Shown piece by piece: positions 1 through 11,132 of a DNA stretch of 64,000 nucleotides. The DNA is from Mycolicibacterium mengxianglii (GTDB lineage Bacteria > Actinomycetota > Actinomycetes > Mycobacteriales > Mycobacteriaceae): assembly GCF_015710575.1 (NCBI RefSeq), contig NZ_CP065373.1, positions 5,146,001-5,210,000 of the forward strand, read 5' to 3'. The notes beneath the pieces were generated by a model that made no database searches, was not told the DNA's origin, and saw only the letters and a list, made by a program, of their open reading frames with translations. The number at the start of each line of letters is the position of its first letter. Position 1 is the first letter of the stretch. The translations under genes and the position numbers were made by a program.

Positions 1-43
1 GGTCCCCCAGATTGGAGCCGATGGACAGCACGACCCGACTCAC
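1..43 (-). CDS. folK: 6-hydroxymethyl-dihydropterin pyrophosphokinase, N-terminal fragment
   Basis: Only the first 14 codons are inside the window, read leftwards from a GTG at 43. They give [14 protein letters not shown], the typical start of HPPK with its S-I-G-S-N-L-G-D strand. The enzyme transfers pyrophosphate from ATP to 6-hydroxymethyl-7,8-dihydropterin in folate synthesis, directly after FolB. The GTG overlaps the folB stop (GTGA, 40-43), so the two are translationally coupled. The rest of the gene lies outside the window. Confidence 0.8.
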   Translation of the reverse strand, partial: MSRVVLSIGSNLGD

Positions 44-441
44 AGAGCGCCGCCCACAGGTTGCACCGATCCCCGGCCACCGCGCCGAGACCGGCGGGCC
101 ACCACGGCGACGTCGGCGAAGGTGAGCGGAATGGGGGCCTGCGGTTTGTGCACCACGACCTCGACCGCGTGCACCCGTTCGTCGGTCATCACGTCCTCGG
201 CAATCTCGGCAGCCACCGTTTCGATCAGGTTCCTGGGAGTCCCGCCGACGATATCGGCGGCACGCGCGGCGAGCACGCCGTAGTCGTAGGTGTCGGTCAA
301 CTCATCGGATGCGGCGGCAGCGGCGAGGTCGATCCACACCGTGATGTCGACGATGAACTCCTGCCCGTCGCGGCGCTCATGGTCGAAAACACCGTGATGG
401 CCACGGACGGACAGGCCGCGCAGTTCGATTCGGTCAGCCAT
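40..441 (-). CDS. folB: dihydroneopterin aldolase
   Basis: A 133-residue protein that converts 7,8-dihydroneopterin to 6-hydroxymethyl-dihydropterin and glycolaldehyde in folate synthesis. Family signatures are visible: R-G-H-H-G-V-F near residue 13, a Glu (E22) after it, T-Y-D-Y (Y54) and V-V-H-K-P with K99, the positions of the substrate-binding Glu, Tyr and the catalytic Lys. The open frame extends further upstream but that part reads as low-complexity Pro/Arg/Ser inside folP, so the ATG at 441 giving M-A-D-R-I-E-L was chosen. It overlaps the folP end by 8 bp and the folK start by 4 bp, as expected for one polycistronic folate message. Confidence 0.95.
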   Translation of the reverse strand: MADRIELRGLSVRGHHGVFDHERRDGQEFIVDITVWIDLAAAAASDELTDTYDYGVLAARAADIVGGTPRNLIETVAAEIAEDVMTDERVHAVEVVVHKPQAPIPLTFADVAVVARRSRRGGRGSVQPVGGAL

Positions 442-1282
442 GATCCTGCTTCCTGTCGGCACCTGCTGCAGCCCACGCCCCCACGACCTTGAGTGCGTCG
501 GCGGAGGCCCGCACGTCGTGCACCCGCACCCCCCACGCTCCGTGCGTCGCGGCCAGCGCTGAGATGACGGCGGTGGCGGTCTCCCTGCCGTCGGGCGGGC
601 GGACCGCACCGGTGGCATCGGCGAGCAGGGTGCCCAGGAACCGTTTCCGGGAGGCGCCGATCAGCACCGGTATCCCGGTGGCGACGAACTCGGGCAATGC
701 GGCCAGCAACTGCCAATTGTGTTCTCCGGTCTTGGCGAATCCCAGGCCGGGATCGATGCGAAGGTTGGCCGGCTGCACTCCGGCCTGCACCGCGGCGTCG
801 ACCGCGCGGAGTAGGTCGACGCGGACCTCGGCGACGACATCGCGGTACTCCGGCACGGTGTGCGGCCTGTCCGCCGATACCGCGCGCCAGTGCATCAGCA
901 CCCACGGCACCCCGGCGCCGGCAACTACCCGGGCCATCGCCGGGTCGGCGCGGCCACCGGAAACGTCGTTGACGATCTGGGCACCGTGCTCGAGGGCGGC
1001 GGCCGCCACCTCCGCGTGCATGGTGTCGATGCTCACCGTGACACCTTGGGAGGCAAGATCTTTGACGACGGGCAACACCCGCGCCAACTCCACACCGGGT
1101 TCGATCCGGACGGCACCGGGTCGAGTGGATTCTCCGCCGACGTCGATGATCGCGGCGCCGTCTGCGATCAGTTGCAGACCGTGCGCCACCGCATCGTCGT
1201 GGGCCAGGTAGCGTCCGCCGTCGGAGAAAGAGTCGTCGGTGACGTTCACGATCCCCATGACCTGCACGTGCGGACGGCTCAC
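434..1282 (-). CDS. folP: dihydropteroate synthase
   Basis: A 282-residue TIM-barrel enzyme that joins 6-hydroxymethyl-dihydropterin pyrophosphate to p-aminobenzoate, the sulfonamide target. Motif 1 ([15 protein letters not shown], residues 9-23) and motif 2 ([10 protein letters not shown], about 47-56) are intact, as are D-P-G-L-G-F-A-K and the I-G-A-S-R-K-R-F loop near the C-terminus. The start is the GTG at 1282, which overlaps the folE stop (GTGA) by 4 bp. An upstream extension inside folE was rejected because it is arginine/proline-rich and lacks family similarity. This is the main DHPS (folP1 position) because of its folE/folB/folK neighbours. Confidence 0.96.
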   Translation of the reverse strand: MSRPHVQVMGIVNVTDDSFSDGGRYLAHDDAVAHGLQLIADGAAIIDVGGESTRPGAVRIEPGVELARVLPVVKDLASQGVTVSIDTMHAEVAAAALEHGAQIVNDVSGGRADPAMARVVAGAGVPWVLMHWRAVSADRPHTVPEYRDVVAEVRVDLLRAVDAAVQAGVQPANLRIDPGLGFAKTGEHNWQLLAALPEFVATGIPVLIGASRKRFLGTLLADATGAVRPPDGRETATAVISALAATHGAWGVRVHDVRASADALKVVGAWAAAGADRKQDHG

Positions 1283-1908
1283 TTTCGCAGGATCAGGTCC
1301 AGCGCCTCGGCCCGAGATGCCTTGTCGGTCTTGAACTGCCCGCGCACCGCTGAGGTGGTGGTGACCGCGCCCGGCTTCCGAATACCACGCATCGCCATGC
1401 ACAGGTGCTCGGCTTCCATCACCACGATGACACCGCGTGGATCGAGCTTGCGCATCAAGGCGTCGGCAACCTGGCCGGTCAGCCGCTCCTGCACCTGCGG
1501 ACGCTTGGCGTAGAGGTCGACGACCCGGGCCAGCTTGGACAGCCCGGTCACCCGGCCGTCGACCCCGGGGATGTAGCCGACGTGTGCCACGCCGTGGAAC
1601 GCCACCAGGTGGTGTTCGCACGTCGAATACATCGGGATGTCTTTGACCAGCACCATCTCGTCGTGCTGCTCGTCGAACGTGGTGTTGAGGACGTCATCGG
1701 GGTCGACGTAGAGCCCGGCGAACATCTCCTGGTAGGCGCGGGCCACCCGGGCCGGCGTGTCCACCAGGCCAGGCCGAGTGGGATCCTCGCCGATCGCGTA
1801 CAGCAGCTCACGCACCGCAGCTTCGGCACGTGCCTGGTCGAACACGGGACGTCCATTCGTCACTGGAAAGGACACTTCTGCTTGGGACACTGAGGCCTCA
1901 GAACCCAC
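1279..1908 (-). CDS. folE: GTP cyclohydrolase I
   Basis: A 209-residue enzyme that converts GTP to 7,8-dihydroneopterin triphosphate, the entry step of the folate pathway. The zinc ligands are visible: C97 and H100 in S-T-C-E-H-H-L and C170 in [11 protein letters not shown]. The signature S-K-L-A-R-V-V-D (about 124-131) is also intact. The GTG at 1908 is the likely start. It lies 18 bp downstream of the ftsH stop, so the folate genes probably share the ftsH transcript, the order known from M. tuberculosis (ftsH-folE-folP1-folB-folK). Confidence 0.96.
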   Translation of the reverse strand: MGSEASVSQAEVSFPVTNGRPVFDQARAEAAVRELLYAIGEDPTRPGLVDTPARVARAYQEMFAGLYVDPDDVLNTTFDEQHDEMVLVKDIPMYSTCEHHLVAFHGVAHVGYIPGVDGRVTGLSKLARVVDLYAKRPQVQERLTGQVADALMRKLDPRGVIVVMEAEHLCMAMRGIRKPGAVTTTSAVRGQFKTDKASRAEALDLILRK

Positions 1909-1926
1909 GTAGATTCTCCGCTCTTG

Positions 1927-4293
<2,367 letters not shown>

Positions 4294-4439
4294 CTATGTC
4301 TTCGGCCGGCTAGCACTTTCTGCCGGTCTGGTCCTTCCAATGCGCGCGGGGAGAGCTTTCAGGTTACCGCTAGGCCAACGAACGGCAGTTCCCACGGCCA
4401 TAAAACCGAGACATTGACGAGCTTCCCGCGGGCCTCACC

Positions 4440-5357
4440 ATGTGCTTTGGTGAATTCGTGTCTACCTCGACCCCACGGTCAGCTGCTGTCAACGGGGTGC
4501 AGCTTCAGCTGGTCGAGGCCGGCCGGGCCGGCGATCCGCTGGTGCTCCTGGCCCATGGCTTCCCCGACCTGGCCTACACCTGGCGGCACCAGATCGACGT
4601 GTTGGCGGCCGCCGGATTCCACGTCCTGGCACCGGATCAGCGTGGCTACGGCGGCTCCAGCCGACCCGAGTCGGTGACGGATTACGACATCCACGCGCTG
4701 ACCGGCGACCTGGTGGCACTGATCGACCAGGCGGGTTGCGAGCGGGCGGTGGTCATCGGCCACGACTGGGGCGCGATGGTCGCCTGGCACACCGCGCTGC
4801 TGCACCCGGAGCGGGTGGCTGCGGTCGCCGGCCTGAGCGTGCCACCGACGCCCCGGCCGCGCAGCCGGCCCACCCAGAGGTGGCGGGAGAAGTTCGGCGA
4901 GGACTTCTACATGCTGCGGTTCCAGGAGCCGGGTCCGGCGGACGACGCCTTGGCCGCAGACGTCGCCGCCACCATGCGCGGCCTGCTGGCGGGCGACCCG
5001 ACGGCCGCCCTGCCGGACTGGATCAGCGAGGCCGAGCTGGACGTCTACATCTCCGAGTTCAGCCGGACGGGGTTCACCGGCGGGCTGAACTGGTACCGCA
5101 ACTACGACCGCAACTGGGAGACCACCCCGGAGCTCGAGACGGCCCGCATCACCGCGCCGGCACTGTTCGTCGGCGGCACCGCCGATCCGATCCTGGGTTT
5201 CATGCGACCCGAGCGTGCCACCGAGGTGGCGACGGAGGCCTACCGTGAAGTGCTGATCGAGGCCGCGGGCCACTGGGTGCATCAGGAACGCCCCGAGGAG
5301 GTCAACCGGGTGCTGCTGGACTTCCTGGCCGAGTACGGAAAGGGCGGCACCCGATGA
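4440..5357 (+). CDS. ephA: epoxide hydrolase, alpha/beta fold (EphA-like)
   Basis: A 305-residue alpha/beta hydrolase of the epoxide-hydrolase class. The oxyanion-hole motif H-G-F-P is at 39-42, the nucleophile Asp109 is in G-H-D-W-G, the acid is probably D249 (G-T-A-D-P) and the general base H278 (A-A-G-H-W). Lid tyrosines lie in N-W-Y-R-N-Y-D-R-N-W. It resembles M. tuberculosis EphA (Rv3617) closely through this lid. The physiological epoxide is unknown; lipid epoxide detoxification is the usual inference. The start is uncertain: ATG 4440 or in-frame GTG 4458 (V-S-T-S-T-P-R), neither with a clear Shine-Dalgarno. It overlaps the next gene by 4 bp. Confidence 0.88.
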   Translation: MCFGEFVSTSTPRSAAVNGVQLQLVEAGRAGDPLVLLAHGFPDLAYTWRHQIDVLAAAGFHVLAPDQRGYGGSSRPESVTDYDIHALTGDLVALIDQAGCERAVVIGHDWGAMVAWHTALLHPERVAAVAGLSVPPTPRPRSRPTQRWREKFGEDFYMLRFQEPGPADDALAADVAATMRGLLAGDPTAALPDWISEAELDVYISEFSRTGFTGGLNWYRNYDRNWETTPELETARITAPALFVGGTADPILGFMRPERATEVATEAYREVLIEAAGHWVHQERPEEVNRVLLDFLAEYGKGGTR

Positions 5358-6547
5358 CCGCTCCCCTGCGATTCGGCGTCTTCATCACGCCCTTCCACCC
5401 GGTCGGCCAGTCACCGACCGTCGCGTTGGAGTACGACCTGGAACGGGTGGTTGCCCTGGACCGGCTCGGCTTCGACGAGGCGTGGTTCGGCGAGCACCAC
5501 TCCGGGGGCTACGAGCTGATCGCCTGCCCCGAGGTGTTCATCGCCGCGGCCGCCGAGCGCACCAAGCACATCCGGCTGGGCACCGGTGTGGTGTCACTGC
5601 CCTACCACCACCCGTTGATGGTGGCCGACCGCTGGGTGTTGCTCGATCACCTGACCCGCGGCCGGGTGATGTTCGGGACGGGCCCGGGTGCGTTGCCGTC
5701 GGATGCGTACATGATGGGCATCGACCCCGTCGACCAGCGCCGGATGATGCAGGAGTCGCTGGAAGCGATCCTGGCACTGTTCCGGGCCGCCCCTGACGAA
5801 CGGATCACTCGGCAATCGGACTGGTTCACCCTGCGCGACGCCGCGCTGCACATCCGGCCCTACACCTGGCCCTACCCCGAGATCTCCTGCGCGGCGATGA
5901 TCTCGCCGTCGGGGCCCCGGCTGGCCGGTGCGCTGGGCACGTCGCTGCTGTCGTTGTCGATGTCGATTCCGGGTGGGTTCGCGGCGTTGGAGAACACCTG
6001 GGGCGTGGTGACCGAGCAGGCGCGCCACGCCGGGCGGGAGGATCCGGACCGCGCGAACTGGCGGGTGCTGGGCATCGTGCACCTGGCCGACACCCGGGAG
6101 CAGGCCATCGACGATTGCACCTACGGCCTGCAGGACTTCGCGAACTACTTCGGTGCGGCGGGCTTCGTGCCGCTGTCCAACAGTGTTGACGGAGGCGACG
6201 GAACCCCGAGCGCCCGCGAGTTCGTCGCCGAATACGCCGCCAAAGGCAACTGTTGCATCGGCACCCCCGACGACGCGATCGCCTACATCTCCGGCCTGCT
6301 CGAGCAGTCCGGCGGTTTCGGCACCCTGTTGCTGCTGGGCCACGACTGGGCAGACCCGGCAGCGACATACCACTCCTATGATCTGTTCGCCCGCAAGGTG
6401 ATTCCGCATTTCAAGGGCCAGCTCGCCGCGCCGCACGCCTCACACGAGTGGGCCAAGGGCAAACGTGACCAACTGCTCGGCCGGGCCGGCGAGGCACTGG
6501 TCAACGCGATCAACGAGCACACGGGCGATTCCGGGGAGCGCACCTGA
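5354..6547 (+). CDS. LLM-class flavin-dependent oxidoreductase
   Basis: A 397-residue luciferase-like TIM-barrel monooxygenase. The N-terminus (R-F-G-V-F-I-T-P-F), the E-A-W-F-G-E-H-H segment near residue 43, the R-L-G-T-G-V-V-S-L-P strand and the G-R-V-M-F-G-T-G-P-G loop are typical of F420- or FMN-using LLM enzymes. It corresponds in place and type to Rv3618 of M. tuberculosis. The ATG overlaps the ephA stop (ATGA), and its own stop shares one base with the next ATG (TGATG), so ephA, this gene and the dehydrogenase form one translationally coupled catabolic unit. The substrate is unknown, and whether it uses FMN or F420 cannot be read from the sequence. Confidence 0.88.
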   Translation: MTAPLRFGVFITPFHPVGQSPTVALEYDLERVVALDRLGFDEAWFGEHHSGGYELIACPEVFIAAAAERTKHIRLGTGVVSLPYHHPLMVADRWVLLDHLTRGRVMFGTGPGALPSDAYMMGIDPVDQRRMMQESLEAILALFRAAPDERITRQSDWFTLRDAALHIRPYTWPYPEISCAAMISPSGPRLAGALGTSLLSLSMSIPGGFAALENTWGVVTEQARHAGREDPDRANWRVLGIVHLADTREQAIDDCTYGLQDFANYFGAAGFVPLSNSVDGGDGTPSAREFVAEYAAKGNCCIGTPDDAIAYISGLLEQSGGFGTLLLLGHDWADPAATYHSYDLFARKVIPHFKGQLAAPHASHEWAKGKRDQLLGRAGEALVNAINEHTGDSGERT

Positions 6548-7560
6548 TGCGGGCCGCGGTACTGCGCGACGGCTCCATGGTGACCCGCGACGACGTCCCC
6601 GAGCCGGTCCCCGGGCCGGGCCAAGTGCTGGTCGCTGTGCAGGCCTGCGGCGTCTGCGGCTCCGACCTGCACTTCGCCAAACACGGGCGGGAGATGCTCG
6701 AGCTGGTCGAGCAGGTGCGAGAGGTGCCGATGTCCCACAACATCGATCTGGACGCCGATGTGTTCATGGGTCACGAATTCAGCGCCGTCATCCTCGAGGC
6801 CGGCCCCGACACCACTGCACCGCCGGCAGGAACACTGGTGACGTCACAACCGATTCTGTTGTCCGGCAACAAAATCGACGGGATCATCTACAGCAACACC
6901 GTCATCGGTGGGTACGCCGAGCGGATGCTGCTCTCCGCGCCTCTGCTCCTGACAGTGCCCAACGGCCTGGACCCGCAGCGGGCTGCGCTGACCGAGCCGC
7001 TGGCGGTCGGGCTGCACGCGGTCAACCGCTCGAGGATCCTGCGTGGCGAGACGGCGTTGGTGATCGGCTGTGGGGCGGTGGGGATCTCGATCATCGCCGC
7101 ACTGCGCGCCGCCGGGGTCGACCACATCGCGGCTGCTGATTTCTCGGCGAGACGCCGAGCTCTGGCCGAGACGATGGGCGCGCACCAGACCATCGATCCG
7201 GCGCAGGGCTCCCCGTTCGATGTGGTGCGACCGGCGGTGATCTTCGAAGCGGTGGGAGTGCCGGGGATCATCGACGAGGCGTTGCGGATGGCGCCGATGA
7301 GCAGCCGGCTGGTGTCGGTGGGGATGTCGATGCAACCGGACACCGTGCGCCCCGCGTTCGCCGCACTGAAAGACATCAACGTGCAGTTCGTATTCGGCCA
7401 CACCCCACAGGAATTCGCGTCGGCACTGACGGCGATCGCCGACGGCGTGGTTGATGTGGCACCGATGATCACCGACACTGTGAGCCTCGACCAGGTCAGT
7501 GAGGCGTTCGAGGGTCTGGCCGACCCCGAACGGCACTGCAAGATCCTGGTGACGCCCTGA
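6547..7560 (+). CDS. zinc-type medium-chain alcohol dehydrogenase
   Basis: A 337-residue MDR-superfamily dehydrogenase. The catalytic zinc ligands are recognisable: C37 in G-V-C-G-S-D, H76-E77 in G-H-E-F, and E150. The Rossmann motif G-C-G-A-V-G is at 174-179. The structural-zinc lobe with four closely spaced cysteines is missing, which places it among MDR enzymes that bind only the catalytic zinc. It follows the LLM monooxygenase with a one-base overlap, suggesting it oxidises an alcohol made by its neighbours, but the substrate is not known. This gene is not at this position in my recollection of M. tuberculosis. Confidence 0.85.
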   Translation: MRAAVLRDGSMVTRDDVPEPVPGPGQVLVAVQACGVCGSDLHFAKHGREMLELVEQVREVPMSHNIDLDADVFMGHEFSAVILEAGPDTTAPPAGTLVTSQPILLSGNKIDGIIYSNTVIGGYAERMLLSAPLLLTVPNGLDPQRAALTEPLAVGLHAVNRSRILRGETALVIGCGAVGISIIAALRAAGVDHIAAADFSARRRALAETMGAHQTIDPAQGSPFDVVRPAVIFEAVGVPGIIDEALRMAPMSSRLVSVGMSMQPDTVRPAFAALKDINVQFVFGHTPQEFASALTAIADGVVDVAPMITDTVSLDQVSEAFEGLADPERHCKILVTP

Positions 7561-7565
7561 CCCGA

Positions 7566-7571
7566 TAGGGT
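7566..7571 (+). promoter_or_regulatory. -10 box of lpqG (leaderless)
   Basis: TAGGGT lies exactly 7 nt before the ATG at 7579, a spacing that puts the transcription start on the first codon. There is no Shine-Dalgarno. Confidence 0.5.
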
Positions 7572-7578
7572 CGCAGTC

Positions 7579-8316
7579 ATGCCGATCGCCGGGAACGTCA
7601 GACGCCGCGCTCGTTTCGCCCTCGTGCTCCTCACCGGACTGGTCGCCGCCACGCTGACGGCCTGCGACTCGGTGCCGACGCCTCCGCTGCCCGGCGACGC
7701 CCCCCGCCAGGTGACGGTGATCGGCTCAGGTGAAGTTCAGGGCACCCCCGACACCCTGACCGCCAGCGCCGCGATCAGCTTCCTGGCCCAAGACGTCACC
7801 ACCGCGATGAATCAGACCAACGAGCGGCAGCAGACGGTGATCAACGCCTTGGTCGATGCGGGAATCGACGCCAAAGACATCGCCACCACCAACGTGAGCC
7901 TGCAGCCGCAGTACGGCCCTGACGGTGTGACCTCGATTGTCGGCTATGAGGCCAGCAACTCCGTCGACGTCACCATCCGCGACATCTCGGTCGCTTCCCG
8001 GGTGTTGGCGTTGATCGTCTCCAACGGCGGTGACGCCACGCGGATCAACTCGGTGAGCTTCTCCATCGACGATGACTCGCAGTTGGTGAAGGACGCCCGC
8101 ACCCGCGCCTTCGAGGACGCCCGCGACCGCGCCCAGCAGTACGCCGACCTGTCCGGCATGAGGCTCGGCAAGGTCATCTCGATCTCCGAGGCCAGCGGCG
8201 GCACCACACCGCCGCCACCGATGCCGATGGAGCGCGCCATGGCCAGTCCAGTGCCGCTGTCCCCCGGCCAACAGACGGTGGGCTTCTCGGTCACGGTCAT
8301 CTGGGAACTGTCCTAA
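7579..8316 (+). CDS. lpqG: SIMPL-domain (DUF541) lipoprotein LpqG-like
   Basis: A 245-residue exported lipoprotein. It has an arginine-rich n-region, a hydrophobic stretch (13-26) and the lipobox L-T-A-C with C29 as the acylated residue. The remainder is a DUF541/SIMPL domain (V-I-G-S-G-E-V ... Y-E-A-S-N-S-V-D-V-T), a fold of unclear biochemical role found in envelope proteins. It matches Rv3623 (lpqG) by position and type. The C-terminal W-E-L-S is followed by a TAA overlapping the stop of the convergent molybdopterin gene (8313-8316). The start is supported by the adjacent -10 box. Confidence 0.85.
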   Translation: MPIAGNVRRRARFALVLLTGLVAATLTACDSVPTPPLPGDAPRQVTVIGSGEVQGTPDTLTASAAISFLAQDVTTAMNQTNERQQTVINALVDAGIDAKDIATTNVSLQPQYGPDGVTSIVGYEASNSVDVTIRDISVASRVLALIVSNGGDATRINSVSFSIDDDSQLVKDARTRAFEDARDRAQQYADLSGMRLGKVISISEASGGTTPPPPMPMERAMASPVPLSPGQQTVGFSVTVIWELS

Positions 8317-10535
8317 CCGGGGCGCACCGCTGCCGAGATCTCGACGGGCAGCCCATTGAGCACCGCGGTGCCCGATAACGGATCCAGGTACGACCCGTCG
8401 TTGAGCTGGTTGACGTTCACGCCGGGCTGGGTGGCAGCCACCCCGAGCCGCGTTCCGGCAATGTCGTGGCCCCAGCCGTGTGGGATGGAAACCACACCGG
8501 GCCGGATGGTGTCGGTGACTTCCACGGGCACCGTCACCTCTCCGCCGGGCCCTTTGACCAGTGCCAGCTCGGCCAGACCGAGCCGCTGGGCGTCGTCGGG
8601 ATGGATCTGCAACGTGCAGCGGTTGGTGCCGCCGGCCAGGGCCGGCAGGTTGTGCATCCAGCTGTTGTTGGAGCGCAGGTGGCGGCGCCCGATCAGCATG
8701 AAGCCAACCGGGGGCCGGTCCAGGACTTTTGCCAACCGTGCGGCATCGGCGACCAGCGCTTGCGGGGCCAGCTCGACCTTGCCGGACGGCGTACGCAACA
8801 CCGCGGGTATCCGCGGCTGCAGCGGGCCCAGGTCTACCCCGTGTGGCGCCGCTTTGACCGTGTTCAGGGTCAGCCCGTCGGGGTCGGCACCGAACGCGTC
8901 ACCGTAGGGGCCCAGCCGCAGCATCATGTCGAGGCGACGCTCGTATCCCGGCCCGGGCGGCAACATCGCGGTGAGTTCGGCGACGTCGCGGCCGGCCACC
9001 GGCGACCGTGGGTCCGCAGTTTCCTTGGCCAGTGTCATCGCGATCACCTGTTGATCGGCCAGCGCCGGATCGGCGTCCAGACCCGCGCCCATGATCAGCA
9101 ACGCCACCCGGGACATGATCTCGGCCTCACCGGGCCGGCCGGCCAGCGGCAGCACCGGAGGTGAATAACGCGCATTGTTGCGGACGGCGACATTGCTGAG
9201 GACGACGTCGAAATGCGCGGCTTGCGACGGCGGTGGCGGCGGCAGGATGACATCGGCGTGCCGGGTGGTCTCGTTCAGATAGGGATCGATGCTCAGCATG
9301 AACCCGAGCCCGTCCAGTGCCGCCGCCAGACGCCGCCCGTCCGGGGCGGAGAGCACGGGGTTGCCGGCCACCGTGATCAACGCGCGGAGCTGACCGTCGC
9401 CGGGAGTGTCGATCTCCTCGGCCAGCGCGGTGGCCGGGAACTCCGAGGCGATCTCGGGGTGCCCCGACACCCGGCTGTGCCAGCGTCCGGTGGTGAAGCC
9501 GCGGCCGGGTTTCGGCGGTCGCGGCGCGGGCGCGGTGGGCCCGAGCGGGAACATGGCTCCGCCGGGGCGGTCGAGGTTGCCGGTGACGATGTTGACCACA
9601 TCGATCAGCCAGCTGCCCAGGGTGCCGAACTCGACGGTCGAAGTGCCGATCCGTCCGTATACCGCGGCGCGAGGCGCGGCGGCGATGGACCGGGCGAGGT
9701 CCCGGATATCGGTGACGCTCACCCCGCAGTACGGCGCCACCGCGGTGGGCGGGAAATCCGCTGCCAGGGCCCGCACCTGCTCGAGGCCGGTGACGTGCTC
9801 GGCGAGGCCGCCCAGATCCGGTGAGACCAGCCCCTCGGCGAACAGCACGTTGACCACCGAGAACAACAACGCTGCGTCGGTGCCGGGCCGAGGCGCGAGG
9901 TGGCAGTCGGCCAGCTCGGCGGTGCGGGTCCGGCTGGGGTCGATGACGGTGACCCGGCCACCCCGGCGGCGCAGCGCTTTGAGCTTGCCACCGAAGTCCG
10001 CCGCGGTGGCCACGCTGCCGTTGGACACCAGCGGGTTCGCCCCGATGCTCACCAGGTGATCGGTCCGGTCCAGATCGGGCACCGTGAACGCGAACGCGTT
10101 GCCGTACAGGTACCCCTGGGCCACCTGTTTGGGCATCTGGTCCAGGGTGCTGGCGCTGAAGACATTCCGGGTGCCCAACGCTTTGATGATCAGCGGCGCG
10201 TACAGGGCACCGGCGATGGTGTGGGCGTTCGGGTTGCCCAGATACACCGCGACGTCGCGGCCCGGCACTTTCCCGAGACCCTCGGCGACCGCGGCGAAGG
10301 CCTCGTCCCAGGACACCTCGACCAGCTCGTCGCCGCGACGCACCAGCGGGCGCGTCAAGCGGTCTGGATCGCCGTCCAGCTCCGCGAAACTGGCGCCCTT
10401 CGGGCAGATGAACCCCGCACTGAACACGTCGTCGCGGTCGCCGCGCGCACCGGTCACCCGGTCATCGGAAACGGTGAGCACCAACCCGCAGGTGGCCTCG
10501 CACAACGGACAGATTCGCAGCGCGGTACGAGACAT
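8313..10535 (-). CDS. molybdopterin-dependent oxidoreductase (DMSO reductase family)
   Basis: A 740-residue protein. The N-terminal [4Fe-4S] site is clear: C9, C12 and C16 in C-P-L-C-E-A-T-C and C44 in I-C-P-K-G. The bis-MGD domains follow, with a C-terminal molydopterin dinucleotide-binding domain (about 615-740: R-S-N-N-S-W-M-H-N ... H-P-D-D-A). No Cys or Sec lies where formate dehydrogenases carry their molybdenum ligand (about residues 130-150). The segment there is N-V-F-S-A-S-T-L-D-Q, so the ligand may be Ser or absent. No Tat signal is visible, so it is probably cytosolic. The substrate is unknown. It resembles the Rv0197-type oxidoreductases as I recall them. Confidence 0.88.
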   Translation of the reverse strand: MSRTALRICPLCEATCGLVLTVSDDRVTGARGDRDDVFSAGFICPKGASFAELDGDPDRLTRPLVRRGDELVEVSWDEAFAAVAEGLGKVPGRDVAVYLGNPNAHTIAGALYAPLIIKALGTRNVFSASTLDQMPKQVAQGYLYGNAFAFTVPDLDRTDHLVSIGANPLVSNGSVATAADFGGKLKALRRRGGRVTVIDPSRTRTAELADCHLAPRPGTDAALLFSVVNVLFAEGLVSPDLGGLAEHVTGLEQVRALAADFPPTAVAPYCGVSVTDIRDLARSIAAAPRAAVYGRIGTSTVEFGTLGSWLIDVVNIVTGNLDRPGGAMFPLGPTAPAPRPPKPGRGFTTGRWHSRVSGHPEIASEFPATALAEEIDTPGDGQLRALITVAGNPVLSAPDGRRLAAALDGLGFMLSIDPYLNETTRHADVILPPPPPSQAAHFDVVLSNVAVRNNARYSPPVLPLAGRPGEAEIMSRVALLIMGAGLDADPALADQQVIAMTLAKETADPRSPVAGRDVAELTAMLPPGPGYERRLDMMLRLGPYGDAFGADPDGLTLNTVKAAPHGVDLGPLQPRIPAVLRTPSGKVELAPQALVADAARLAKVLDRPPVGFMLIGRRHLRSNNSWMHNLPALAGGTNRCTLQIHPDDAQRLGLAELALVKGPGGEVTVPVEVTDTIRPGVVSIPHGWGHDIAGTRLGVAATQPGVNVNQLNDGSYLDPLSGTAVLNGLPVEISAAVRPG

Positions 10536-10547
10536 CGGCGTCCTTGG

Positions 10548-11129
10548 CTAGTGGCTGTAGACCTTCGGCTCCAGTGTTCCGATGTAGGGCAGATCCCGAT
10601 ACCGTTCGGCGTAATCGAGGCCGTATCCGACGACGAACTCGTTGGGAATGTCGAAGCCGATGTAGGACACGTCGATGTCGGCGCGCACCGCGTCGGGTTT
10701 GCGCAGCAGCGTGCACACCCGCAGGGAGCGCGGATGGCGGGCGGCCAGGTTACGCAGCAGCCACGACAGCGTCAGGCCGGAGTCGATGATGTCCTCGACG
10801 ATCAGCACGTCCCGGTCGTGGATGTCCCGGTCGAGGTCCTTGAGGATGCGCACCACCCCGGACGACGAGGTGGACGAACCGTAGGAGCTGACGGCCATGA
10901 ATTCCAGCTGCGTCGGCAGCGGAATCGCCCTGGCCAGATCCGTCACGAACATGACGGCACCCTTGAGCACCGTGATCAGCAGGAGGTCCTGCTCAGCGGC
11001 GGCCTCCCGGTAATCGGCGCCGATCTGCGCGCCCAGTTCAGCGGTCTTGCTCTGGATCTGCTCTTCCGACAGCAACACCGATTGGATATCCCCTGGATAC
11101 AACTCGGCAGTATGCGCAGGCACGCCCAC
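10548..11129 (-). CDS. hpt: hypoxanthine-guanine phosphoribosyltransferase
   Basis: A 193-residue purine salvage enzyme that makes IMP or GMP from hypoxanthine or guanine and PRPP. The PRPP loop [11 protein letters not shown] is intact and the flexible loop [11 protein letters not shown] matches mycobacterial HGPRT. The GTG at 11129 gives [10 protein letters not shown]; a later start would cut into the conserved T-A-E-L-Y-P-G-D. It follows tilS by 3 bp, the tilS-hpt pairing being a widespread bacterial arrangement (tilS-hpt-ftsH). Confidence 0.96.
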   Translation of the reverse strand: MGVPAHTAELYPGDIQSVLLSEEQIQSKTAELGAQIGADYREAAAEQDLLLITVLKGAVMFVTDLARAIPLPTQLEFMAVSSYGSSTSSSGVVRILKDLDRDIHDRDVLIVEDIIDSGLTLSWLLRNLAARHPRSLRVCTLLRKPDAVRADIDVSYIGFDIPNEFVVGYGLDYAERYRDLPYIGTLEPKVYSH

Positions 11130-11132
11130 AGC

